The position numbers were made by a program, and so were the translations under genes. 64,000 nucleotides of DNA, taken from Daldinia sp. FL1419. Taxonomy: Eukaryota; Ascomycota; Sordariomycetes; Xylariales; Hypoxylaceae. Below, one piece after another: positions 31,660 to 41,436 of the stretch. The notes beneath the pieces are model-generated. The model was not told the origin of the DNA and made no database searches. It worked only from the letters and a program-made list of their open reading frames with translations. The stretch lies in contig MU623345.1 of assembly GCA_025201765.1 (NCBI GenBank), positions 310,001 through 374,000 of the forward strand, read 5' to 3'. The first letter of the stretch is position 1; every line of letters starts with the position of its first letter.

Positions 31660-32925
31660 CTAGTCGAACGGTATCCGGCGTAGCTCTCCTGCGCCCTGTC
31701 TTTTCATTGCTTGAGCAGCGGCAATGGCACTAGGCACCTTGATACCACAGCAGTCGCCCCAGCTACTAGCATTGTGTACGTGCTTCACTCCGTCATGCTC
31801 GACAACCACACCTCCACCTTCGACTTCATTCTCTTCATCCGCTACGCCGGCTTCAGACTCAGTACTCATTCCCTCTACGGCAGGCACTAGCGAGCCGAAG
31901 AGAAAATGCTGCATTACCGGTAGCTTTCGAAGTACCTCCGCAACGAACATCCTTCTCATACCACCCTCAATCTTGGCCCAGCTCTTCGCTGACGAAATGT
32001 CATCTAACATCGGGCTATGCCAACGTAGCCCCTTGACGGTCTTTGTGCTATTGACAAAGCTCACCTGTCCTAGATACATGAAGTCGTGACCAAACTCTTC
32101 TAGGGTTAGCTCCTGGTGTATCGCCATCGGAGTAATGAAAGGGTGATGAAGTAATTGGCTAGCTCCGAAAAGGAACGGTAGGAATTGGTAGTCATCCAGA
32201 CCCCAAACACCGTGAGAGCCAGCGGGTTCAAGATAATATGTCGACTGAATTGTTCTCATAAGCTCCAGGTACCGGATGAAGACCTTCAAGACCAGGGCTT
32301 TGAAATCGGCCTTCTTGACAATCTGAAGCTGATACAGACATAGTAGCCATATTATGAAATTCAACTCGTGGCCCGAGCCATAGTCTATTCTGGTCCGGTT
32401 TCCGAAAGACTGATTGAGGTAGGTCTCCACCTCTGCGATAGCATCTTGAGAAGTAAGGCCGAGCTTCTGATGCCAAGACGGACTGGCAGCCTTGGCCTTA
32501 TCAAGAAAGGTGCGGAAGACTTTATTTCCAAACCGCGATCCTTCGGCATCTTCTGGAGGGGTAGCTAGAACTAGTGCCTCGGCCTCGTCGAGAACATCGA
32601 TGATAGATTTGATGATGGGACTGCAGTCGTCGTCTTTGATGGCTGATATGGGAGTGTCCACCACGGCGTCTGTGAGCCCGAAAACAAATGCTAGAATGAG
32701 GGTGTAGGTCTGCGATGAGAGAAAGAGCTCGTGGTCCCGGGTAGATAAGATTCGCCTGGTGGGAACCTGGAACGTGTGAGATGAGGTGTTTGGTGGTAGC
32801 GGTAAAGAAGGTGTTTCTGGGAGTGGAACGGGGTTTGCTGGTGCAGGCCGCCGACGGCGCGGTTCTAACTTTGGAATCTTATCTTTGAGATTTGGTATTG
32901 TTGTTGGCGGGGTTTGAGTAGCCAT
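31660..32925 (-). CDS. RRD2: Serine/threonine phosphatase 2A activator 2 (PTPA, peptidyl-prolyl isomerase)
   Basis: An intronless frame of 421 residues with an ATG at 32923-32925 and TAG at 31660-31662. PTPA hallmarks are present in order: SRFGNKVFRTFLDKA, RIDYGSGHELNFIIWLLCLY, YYLEPAGSHGVWGLDDYQFL and LRWHSPMLDDISSAKSWAKI. The C-terminus HNASSWGDCCGIKVPSAIAA followed by IPFD matches the RRD2 branch rather than RRD1, which lacks this tail. The N-terminal 45 residues are Pro-rich and extend beyond the yeast protein. The enzyme reactivates PP2A catalytic subunits and has prolyl isomerase activity, in cytosol and nucleus. It diverges from RRP46 over 531 bp. Confidence 0.93.
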   Translation of the reverse strand: MATQTPPTTIPNLKDKIPKLEPRRRRPAPANPVPLPETPSLPLPPNTSSHTFQVPTRRILSTRDHELFLSSQTYTLILAFVFGLTDAVVDTPISAIKDDDCSPIIKSIIDVLDEAEALVLATPPEDAEGSRFGNKVFRTFLDKAKAASPSWHQKLGLTSQDAIAEVETYLNQSFGNRTRIDYGSGHELNFIIWLLCLYQLQIVKKADFKALVLKVFIRYLELMRTIQSTYYLEPAGSHGVWGLDDYQFLPFLFGASQLLHHPFITPMAIHQELTLEEFGHDFMYLGQVSFVNSTKTVKGLRWHSPMLDDISSAKSWAKIEGGMRRMFVAEVLRKLPVMQHFLFGSLVPAVEGMSTESEAGVADEENEVEGGGVVVEHDGVKHVHNASSWGDCCGIKVPSAIAAAQAMKRQGAGELRRIPFD

Positions 32926-33456
32926 GGTATCTTTAGTTTTAGGACCTGGAAATGTACCTATTTATAAAGAAATATTGACTATAATCTTATGTTTTGGTTT
33001 ATGAATGTAAGTTCCAAGGGTGCAGTTATGATGGGTTGATTTATATCAGGATGCAACATTGAAGGTACGCCACCCCTCTACCAATAACGTATTGTTGAAT
33101 AAAGAATAAATTCCTGTATCGAGTTAATATAATCAACAGGCGTCGCAAAAGTATATTCCCGCTATCTTCATGTACCGAGACACCAATCCGCAGCGTGATT
33201 GTACAAATATGGCGGGGTCAAGATACTTTTAATGCAGACTAAGCAGGTTAGGTACATTCGATGGCACCCTATCAGTACCTACATATGAACTGCCTGCAGC
33301 CGCGCCCAGATTACCCAACCCAGGTCCCTAACCTACCTAATTGAGAAAAAGTTCAATCTCAATCGTCAGATCAGACCTCAACAACCATTCCAAATTTTAT
33401 TTATTTTGCGCGTACACCATTTATACCAGCGAAATCCACTGCACAATCTTGCGAAA
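32926..33456. promoter_or_regulatory. Divergent promoter region, RRD2 / RRP46
   Basis: 531 bp between two divergent housekeeping genes, so it holds both promoters and leaders. It is AT-rich near the RRD2 side and contains TACCTACATA and CCTAACCTACCTAA words near 33277 and 33328. No canonical TATA box is obvious. Confidence 0.55.
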
Positions 33457-34369
33457 ATGACGGTCAATCCGGAGCCAGAAGCTTTATTATCTCATCTTCC
33501 AAATGCTGACGGCTCCGCTACTTTTTCCTTCGCTGGTTATACCGTAGTTGGGGCTGTGAATGGGCCGATCGAAGTTCAGAGGCGAGATGAGCTCCCGGAG
33601 GAGGCGGCCGTCGACGTGATCGTACGACCAGCTGCAGGGGTTGGAGGTATGACTTCTCTTCGAAGCACGTTGACCCTCATATATATATAAACCAAACTTA
33701 CCATTGTTATTTCCTAGGGACTAGAGAAAGACACTTGGAGTCGTTGATTCAGTCGACTTTGCGCCAGATCATACTCGTAAACAGCTTTCCGAGGACATTG
33801 ATCCAGGTTATCTTGCAGGTCACCACCGCACCTGAAAACAAATATGTCAACGCCAAAGTAGCACAAGCTACCTCAGTAAGCTATACTTTTATATGATGAT
33901 ACAAAAGATAGACCAGAAAGAAAACAGCAATATACTAACCAGACGTGCAACGTTGTAGAACCTGCCTATCCTACCCGCTCTCCTACACACAGCAGTGCTC
34001 TCGCTCCTCTCTGGTGCCCTCCCGTTGACAGCGACACTCACATCAACCTCTCTGGCTATCGTTGCGGATGGCCAATCGAAAAGAGTCATCTTAAACCCTT
34101 CGCCGCGGGAGATTGAAACGTCGCAATCGTTCCATGTGTTCTCGTTCACCTCTCATGATGAACTGATACTCGCAGAAAGCGAAGGAAGCTTCACGATGAA
34201 AGAATGGGATGACGCCTTTGCCCTCGCTCAACGTCAATGCTGCGCTCCGACTACTACGGGCGATGGAGATACCCTCATGGATGATGGAAGCTTACCTGGA
34301 GTAAACATGAAGCAATTCACGCGGTCTACATTGGAAGAGAAAATAACCTCGGATCTGCACTGGAAGTGA
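33457..34369 (+). CDS. RRP46: Exosome complex component RRP46 (RNase PH fold)
   Basis: Three exons: 33457-33646, 33718-33875 and 33959-34369, giving 252 residues. The RNase PH-like fold is seen in GSATFSFAGYTVVGAVNGPI, then a VIVRPAAGVGGTRERHLESL block, RQIILVNSFPRTLIQVILQV and LPALLHTAVLSLLSGALPL. The start is the ATG at 33457 after an in-frame upstream TTG. RRP46 is one of six inactive RNase PH subunits that form the exosome ring guiding RNA to RRP44/DIS3 in nucleus and cytoplasm. The bacterial catalytic residues are not expected to be kept. The C-terminal part after FHVFSF is more variable and acidic. RRP46 fits better than the other ring subunits (RRP41, MTR3), though they share the fold. 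Confidence 0.85.
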
Positions 34370-36134
34370 GCAATGCTCTTCCATATACATACTGCATACT
34401 CTAACACAAGGTACATCCTATGGATATGACTGGCTAAAATCTACGGCGACAATGCCGGATTGGCGGTCAGCAATGTGCGTTGATCTAGTTCCGCTCAGAC
34501 GTGTTTGATACTCCCGAATCGGCGCATCCCTTCTATGGAGATGCTATGTATTGGGGATCTTCTACCGGGTATGGTGGATCATCTGGCTAGTTAATTGGGG
34601 GGGTTGTTTACATTAGCATCGCATATGCTAGTTAATGGAATGGGTCCTTTGGTAGGAGGACGGGAAAAACGGCAATATCTCAGGAAATCAACAACCAGGC
34701 ACGCATCGCCAATGCTGGCCAAGCGTTTGGCAGATATGCCAGACTAACCGACAAGCCTATCACGGGGATATCGAGAAATGAGGAAAGCGCTCCGTCCTGA
34801 ACACCAATCCGGTGTGGCGAGAATAGCACGGCGCTTTTTGCGCGATGTGCCTGCAAAGATTCACAGCGCATATTATTTGTAGCCAGGTTTTCTTCTCAGC
34901 TAGGACTTTTTGCGAAATACCGAAAAGACGAGTTAAAAAATCCTTCGAAATTCGATTTATTTGTGATCCAATGGAGCTCGTGTTGGTGGAGTGGCGGCTA
35001 AGTGGTTGTTTCTGGATGTGTGATCTTCGCAGGGGAGGCCACTTTGCTCGATGAGGTTCCAGACGCGGGATTCGTCCTCAAGTGAAGGCCCAAAACAAAC
35101 CGGCATTATGCAGCTACACCTGCAGGAGATCAAGGAGGCTCAAGAGACCCTGTCAGCTTCCATCTAAATTGACTAGGTGATTGAGAAGATCCGTTGCAAA
35201 GAATTCTGGGAGCATTTAGCAAGCCCTGCATTTAGGAGCTGGATAAGATGAGACGAGCCTAGTCTCCTTAACGCTACGTTCGCTTACGAACCCCTGCGTA
35301 AGGGTTACAACGTGAGACCTGGCGTGAACGCTTAACATTCTCTGTTAGGGAAAACAGGAGAAGTACTAGTTATGGTGGGTCAAACAAACCGCCACGTACC
35401 CTCCATCTTCTAATTTTCTATGATACTACATACTATTATCTTGAGATTCGAGATACAAAGACACCTCAGCGCTGTGGTGCTGGAGCGCTGTAACGGATTG
35501 GCGGCTGTCACTTCGGGTCTTACTACTGGATGCATTATACGAAGTTACAGCCTCTCCGCGACGCCTCCTATCTTCCTTATCCCTCCCATCTCCTATTTTA
35601 TTAGTTTCATTAGTGTCGTCATACAAAAGAAAGAGCATACGTAAGGAAATCCTTTAGGTACTAGAGTACGTCGGTACTTAGATACCTACCTAGGTTCTTC
35701 AATCTAGGTACCTAGGTACCCCCCACTTGAACAAAACCCTTACCTCTATGCTCCACCCAGATGCTACTCCACAGTCTATGCACGGAGGTACCGCTTAAGC
35801 GTTCTCCACAGATGGTCCTCCATCTCCAAGGGCTCTCTTATCATGATCAAAGTGGCTGATTTATCTTAATAAGTGAGTTCGGACACGATTGAATTCTCAA
35901 GTCCTTTCCGTCTAACTGGATCTTCAGTCGCTTAGACCCAAGTCTTTCTCTTCTACAAGCTGTTTGTGTGAACGGCAAAGCAGAACTCTGGAAGTTCTTG
36001 CAAACTCAAGATTCAATCTTCTGCGTTTGACTATCTTTAAGCCTGGTTGCTACTTTCGTTCTTTTGTCTACCAACAACATAGTCTTACGCAGAGTTGAAC
36101 TCGAGTGGTTCATATTATATTTTTTTTTAATAAC

Positions 36135-36135
36135 A

Positions 36136-36160
<25 letters not shown>
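36135..36160. repeat. AT dinucleotide microsatellite
   Basis: Thirteen AT units in a row in the upstream region of the NAD kinase gene. Confidence 0.9.
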
Positions 36161-36166
<6 letters not shown>

Positions 36167-36663
36167 CCCCTCGACAATCCGTCTTCTGTCTCAGCATTGT
36201 TAATCTTCTTCCACGAAGCTTTTACTCGACGTTTTACGAACTCTTCACGGCCGACTTCTCCTTTAGCTCGATCTTAAAAAACCGGTTTAGCTTAATACCA
36301 AGCAGAGCGTATCGCCTAATTCTAATCGAGCCGGTTCTCGCGTCTTGCGTGTGTGTGCGTGTGTCATAAGACAACATTATCACCAATTTGGTCTGGAAAT
36401 CTGCCGCTGTTGTGACGATACCGTCATCACGTCTAGTGTTTCGATATCACGAGGCTAGCATAGCTCGGGAATAGCTCTGTAAGTTTCTATATTCATGATT
36501 TGCTACGTCTCGGAGGTGAAGCGCGTATAGTGTGCTGTCACTGCATGAAATTCTTTGCCGAGTGCCACCAGAACCACCGGAACTACCAGCACCAAAATTT
36601 GTTACCTTGGCTATTATAGACCCAGAATATATTCCCCCCGGCCCCCCTACCCTACACGTGCTG

Positions 36664-36675
36664 CCTTATATAAGG
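36664..36675 (+). promoter_or_regulatory. Palindromic TATA-like element
   Basis: CCTTATATAAGG is a perfect 12-bp palindrome that contains a TATATAA core. It lies 257 bp before the NAD kinase start codon, a plausible place for a TATA box with a leader of about 200 nt. The eight A/T bases between CC and GG make it longer than a classical CArG box. Confidence 0.45.
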
Positions 36676-36932
36676 AACACCCCCGCTGACAAACTATTGA
36701 TTTAGTGCTTTACTTTGTGTGACGGGGAATCGGGTTAATACAACGAGACATCGAACCAAATCGCAAAAACAGAGTAACCGGTTCTAAATTAATCCTGCAC
36801 AGTTCGGACATAGCGTGGGACCTTTGTGCATCTTCGGATTCGGCGGTTTCTGTTAAACCGCAACTAGTCGATACCTACCTTCGATACCTTCGATACCTTT
36901 AGTCTAAGTACCTACGGATTGGTGTGGAGACT

Positions 36933-38750
36933 ATGTCTAATTTGGGATTAATCGGGGGTTCGCCAACAATGGGTGTGCACCCTGTTCTCAACGAAGCTGA
37001 CAGAGGCGTCGGGATTGCTGTCGGCCCCGTTTCCACAACTTCCTCCACTTCTATCAGAGCCATTCCAGATCAAGATCAACAACCCCTGCGACAATCCGGC
37101 TCGTCTACAAAGTCCGAGTCTACGCCGCATTTTTCCACCACTTCTCAATCCCACTACCATGCTGACGACAACGACACAAAACCTGAGCCTTCCGCTCTAA
37201 CTATTCAAGGTCCCGACTCTGTTCCCAGCAATCAATCGCGTGGTCACCGCAAGAACGCACCATCTATTGATGCGGTCCCTCGTCAAACCCTGATGAAAGC
37301 CCTGGCTTCGGTCGCACGAACTAATAAGCCTGAAGCATTGTCGTTAAACGGCATGTTGTCCGCTCATTCCGCGGTCGATAAACGACCTTCGTCTAAGCAA
37401 CTAAATGATGCCCTTTCCGAGTTTGCCGCCCGGAACCCAACTCCGACCACCGCCTTCCCCTCTCTCCAATCGCCATGCTTTTACCACGAACGATTTGATG
37501 ACGCAGTCGATATTGATAAGGTCCTCGAGGAGATCAAAAATGATGAGTGGATGTCGCATTCCAGATTGGTTCAGACCGCAACCGGTGTTCGTGAAGTTTC
37601 CAAACAGTTGCAGCGCCGGCCCATTCGCCGAGCTGTCCGCAGCGTCATGATCGTCACCAAAGCCCGCGACAACGAGTTGGTCTATTTAACCCGGGAATTG
37701 ACTATGTGGCTCTTGAGAACCCCTCGATACGGCTCGGACATAGGAGTTAACGTCTACGTCGACGCGAAACTCCGCAACTCAAAGCGTTTTGGTGCTTCTA
37801 GTATTGTGGATGAAGACCCTCGTTTCGAGGGTATGCTTCGGTATTGGTCTCCGGACCTTTGCTGGAGCCACCCGGAGAAGTTTGACCTTGTCTTAACTCT
37901 CGGCGGTGACGGCACCGTGCTGTTTACGTCCTGGCTATTCCAGAGGGTCGTTCCCCCTGTCTTGTCGTTCAGTCTGGGAAGTCTCGGCTTTTTAACAAGC
38001 TTTGAATTTGAGAAGTACAAGCAGCATCTCAACAAAGTCATGGGCGACGACGGTATGCGTGTTAACCTTCGTATGCGATTTACATGTACCGTCTTCCGCA
38101 ATGGGGCTAAGGGTCAGGAGATGGAAGAGGGTGAGCAATTCGAAGTTCTTAACGAGCTCGTCATTGACCGCGGCCCATCTCCCTACGTCTCTAACCTTGA
38201 GCTGTACGGCGATAACGAACTCTTGACCGTTGTCCAAGCAGATGGGTGCATCTTCTCCACGCCCACTGGATCAACCGCCTACTCTCTTTCTGCAGGCGGC
38301 TCTCTTGTCAGCCCTGACCTCCCTGCCATTCTTCTTACCCCCATTTGCCCACACACACTATCTTTCCGACCAATGGTGCTTAGTGACACAATGTTACTCC
38401 GTGTCTCTATCCCACGTAATTCCCGTGCGACCGCCTACTGTGCCTTTGATGGAAAAGGCAGGGTTGAACTAAAGCAGGGAGATTGTGTGACAATTACGGC
38501 CTCTCAGTACCCTTTCCCCACTGTGATGCGTACTGGAACCGAATGGTTTGACAGCGTTTCACGGACGCTGCAATGGAACACACGAGCTGCCACCCAAAAG
38601 GGTTTCGACGGCAAGAATGGCTCGGGTTCGGTTAATGGAGACGAAGAGCCGGAATGGGATATCGATACCGACTCGGCATATTATGCAAGTGAAGATGGCA
38701 GTACCAGCGCAAGTCCCTTGAGACGACAGATGAGTCTTCTGGGCATGTAG
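36933..38750 (+). CDS. NAD kinase (ATP-NAD kinase, Utr1-type)
   Basis: An intronless frame of 605 residues. The start chosen is the ATG at 36933; an in-frame GTG three codons upstream is not needed. The kinase core starts near residue 225. It shows RAVRSVMIVTKARDNELVYL, the diphosphate-binding FDLVLTLGGDGTVLFTSW with GGDGT at residues 324-328, and TPTGSTAYSLSAGGSLVSPD from residue 443, the classical NAD-binding motif. It makes NADP from NAD and ATP and so sets NADPH supply. The first 220 residues are Ser/Thr-rich and disordered, and the tail (from about 555) is acidic, as is common for Utr1-like enzymes of filamentous fungi. No mitochondrial targeting peptide like that of Pos5 is evident, so cytosolic is favoured. 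Confidence 0.92.
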   Translation: MSNLGLIGGSPTMGVHPVLNEADRGVGIAVGPVSTTSSTSIRAIPDQDQQPLRQSGSSTKSESTPHFSTTSQSHYHADDNDTKPEPSALTIQGPDSVPSNQSRGHRKNAPSIDAVPRQTLMKALASVARTNKPEALSLNGMLSAHSAVDKRPSSKQLNDALSEFAARNPTPTTAFPSLQSPCFYHERFDDAVDIDKVLEEIKNDEWMSHSRLVQTATGVREVSKQLQRRPIRRAVRSVMIVTKARDNELVYLTRELTMWLLRTPRYGSDIGVNVYVDAKLRNSKRFGASSIVDEDPRFEGMLRYWSPDLCWSHPEKFDLVLTLGGDGTVLFTSWLFQRVVPPVLSFSLGSLGFLTSFEFEKYKQHLNKVMGDDGMRVNLRMRFTCTVFRNGAKGQEMEEGEQFEVLNELVIDRGPSPYVSNLELYGDNELLTVVQADGCIFSTPTGSTAYSLSAGGSLVSPDLPAILLTPICPHTLSFRPMVLSDTMLLRVSIPRNSRATAYCAFDGKGRVELKQGDCVTITASQYPFPTVMRTGTEWFDSVSRTLQWNTRAATQKGFDGKNGSGSVNGDEEPEWDIDTDSAYYASEDGSTSASPLRRQMSLLGM

Positions 38751-39466
38751 AGATTACATTTAGAGTTACTATTTAGAGTTAGATGTTGGAGTTTTACACG
38801 CAAGCGATGTTCATATCCCGCTGCATATGCGGACGGAAGGATTTAGGTGGTCTCGATACACCTCGAGGAGTTCATCGGCGTCAAGCTAGGAGTTTCCGTG
38901 GAGAAGATAATCAAGGCTCTTAACGATTGATTTTTCACGTGTTGGGCATTAGAGACCCGTGGAGACAATACTTCATACCCATGAGTACTTTTACTATCTT
39001 TTACATTGTCAGTCGCAACGATGGCGATTAGGCTGCACGAATAGAATTTCTACAAGGCCTACAGCGAACTGAGCTACGTGTGAATATATCGCGCGTTGAT
39101 CGTGAAGTTGCACAGCATGATATGATTATTCGGAGTTGGCATTGGGCGATCTAGTCGAAGCGGTGTGAAACTAGAGGTACCTAATTGTGACTTATGTGGA
39201 AACGGTGCCTAGAGAAAGGTCGACCCCATATCTGACCTCGATGATAGTAAATAGATGCTAAATCTTACCAACTGCCTAAGTGAGCCTTGGATATATGTGC
39301 TGGTCCCATTAAACCCCCAACAGGCAACCATTGACTGCCTAATTAGTTCAATATGTTTTAACGTCTATAAGTAATTCAAGGCTTTTACATTGTTATTATT
39401 AGATAATTCCACGCTGTCTATTTCCAACTTATTCAAGACGCCGTTGTTAATTATCAAACCGCAACC
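38751..39466. other. Intergenic region between NAD kinase and a small unknown gene
   Basis: About 0.7 kb of unremarkable sequence, AT-rich toward the right. It should hold the NAD kinase 3' UTR and the promoter of the next gene. No repeat or frame of note. Confidence 0.4.
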
Positions 39467-40219
39467 ATGCCACGTTACACCCGTGGCCAATATGTCGCCA
39501 TCATCGACGACTTCTATACATTCCTAACGAGAATGTATATTCCGGAGTCGGCCTTGAAACGCCCACCTGAGGGGGGTTGGCCCAACATCACGCCTGAGGC
39601 ATGCAGTGAGTTTGGGAAGAGCGCATTTGTGGTGGACCTCTTAAAACACCTCCCGTACATAGAAGGAGGAAGAGACAATGACGTCGATATCCATTATAAA
39701 AGCCACGTGGTCGATTACTCTACCGTGACCCCCAAGGATTTCAGCAGCCCCCAGATCAAGTTTGGGGAGATTTCCGCTTCGGCGGACGGGCCGATACCGG
39801 ACTGCGTGGTTGTTATTGCAGAGGGCCACGAGAGCGGCGGGCGCGATCTGTTGTTAGATACGGAACAAGGCACTATTATCGAGGAGATGATTCGGTACCA
39901 GCGGAACGGCGAGTGGGATGTGGTGGAATATTTTACCAATCTTAAGCGGAGATTTGAGACGCTGGAAATGTTCCATATTCCCGGAACCGAGACTATCCAA
40001 GAAACGCACCCCTTACCCGAAAAAGAGGAACCAGCGGCTCCTGTAGAAGGTCCTGTGAACGAGGACAACCACGAGTTCTTCCCGCTGGACGAGGATAATC
40101 GCTGGGTCCGTCATCTTTACCGGAGCCACGGGTGGCCAGATATGGAATTCCGCCGTGACGAGTGTTTGGAGGCTATTAGGAAGTATGCGGCGATGCGGCA
40201 AGGAGATGAGGAAAGCTAG
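39467..40219 (+). CDS. Unrecognised acidic protein, 250 residues
   Basis: A single frame with an ATG at 39467 in good context (AACCATGCC). The product is acidic and soluble, with no signal peptide or membrane span. Conserved-looking elements are an N-terminal helix (YVAIIDDFYTFLTRMYIPES), a PPEGGWPNITPEACSEFGKS motif, a hydrophobic DLLKHLPYI, and a C-terminal HLYRSHGWPDMEFRRDECLE segment. The overall look resembles the many uncharacterised proteins of filamentous ascomycetes that carry GWP and YIP motifs. I cannot name a family or function. It is flanked by about 0.7 kb and 1.2 kb of empty sequence. Confidence 0.7.
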   Translation: MPRYTRGQYVAIIDDFYTFLTRMYIPESALKRPPEGGWPNITPEACSEFGKSAFVVDLLKHLPYIEGGRDNDVDIHYKSHVVDYSTVTPKDFSSPQIKFGEISASADGPIPDCVVVIAEGHESGGRDLLLDTEQGTIIEEMIRYQRNGEWDVVEYFTNLKRRFETLEMFHIPGTETIQETHPLPEKEEPAAPVEGPVNEDNHEFFPLDEDNRWVRHLYRSHGWPDMEFRRDECLEAIRKYAAMRQGDEES

Positions 40220-41436
40220 GAAAAACAAACGGGATGAAGATCTACTTTGATAATAAATCATGACATACTTGGGATGGATTTGTCTATGAAAGATGAACTA
40301 ATATCCAGGCCATAACTAAGCCTTAAATTGGATGCGTCTGCCCCACTTGATAAGCTTGAGAATGTTATATTATGGGACTCGAGATGAATCGTTCGGCATC
40401 TAAGCTTTGTTTAGTTTTGTGTAGCGCTGTGGTTAGGCAGGTACCTATTGCTTATTTGCTCAGGTATCATCTCGGACGAGCTACGGGGGAATATTATGTT
40501 TGACCATGATGTATAAGGTACTTACCTAGGTGCCTACCAGCTGAAAATAATAACGTATTTAATAACGTATTCGAATGCATCAAGTTAAATGGTAGTTATA
40601 TGGAAACATGACCGACTCCATACCATGGATGGCGTAGTTATCGTAGATCTCGGACTGCTTTAAGTTATTACTGCATCGTATATGGCTATAAATATTCCTT
40701 AATTTGTGGTCTATGCACGCACTCTATGGGATTTTTGCCCCTCATGTTGCAGTAATAAGTTTGGCCATTAATTGGCCATTAATAGCTGGGTTAGTTAGTT
40801 ACATCCGAACGAACTAGGATTTCTTTAATTAAACAAAAATGGACTACGTACACATTGTATTACCGGCGCCATATGCGACTAGATATTGGTGCTTAAATGC
40901 TATTTTCTCTCTTTAATGACTTAGCTCGGCAAGTGCCGCAAGTATCGTATTCTCGCTTGTTTAGCGCATTCCATTTGAATTTGGCTGTGTTTTGGTAACA
41001 ATTAAGAGAATTTGGGCTGGTCTACCTGGAGATGGTCACGTTCTAAGTAAATAAGTTACCATTTTAGGCTGACCTGTGACGCGATGATAGTTGTGATTGG
41101 TCAATTCGAAGGGGGTGGCCCGGGCTTCTGCATTAGATCTCAAAACGCGGTCTTGATTACAATAGACTGACACGCCAAAAAAAGGTCCCCACTAATGCAT
41201 CTACCTTGCTCCAACACCAGCCTCTATTCTTTCTCTTTTCCCTCTTTCCTTCACCTTAATTACCGATTTACCTCTTCAACATTTATTCTCAACTTCTTTC
41301 TTAAAAAGGGGATCATACGTGCTTTACGTATTGTAGAGGGGATCTGTCTCTCGTTTTTTTTTTCTCTTTACTTCCCTGCCCCGTCTGCTACGTTGTGAAT
41401 GCATGGTTAGAAGTAGTCCTTTACACAATTATAGCA
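40220..41436. other. Intergenic region before the homeodomain gene
   Basis: AT-rich on the left with short direct duplications (AATAACGTATT near 40550-40571; TTGGCCATTAA near 40761-40784). TTACCTAGGTGCCTACC lies near 40532. From about 41190 the sequence is C/T-rich and looks like the 5' leader of the next gene. Confidence 0.45.

Larger units (their letters stand above)
34370..36932. other. Long intergenic region and leader before NAD kinase
   Basis: About 2.6 kb without a recognisable gene. It holds nested TAGGTACC words near 35650-35722, an AT dinucleotide array (36135-36160), C/T-rich leader-like sequence and a palindromic TATA element (36664-36675). Several small frames (34680-34871, 35420-35644, 36064-36369) have no recognisable product. 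Confidence 0.5.
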
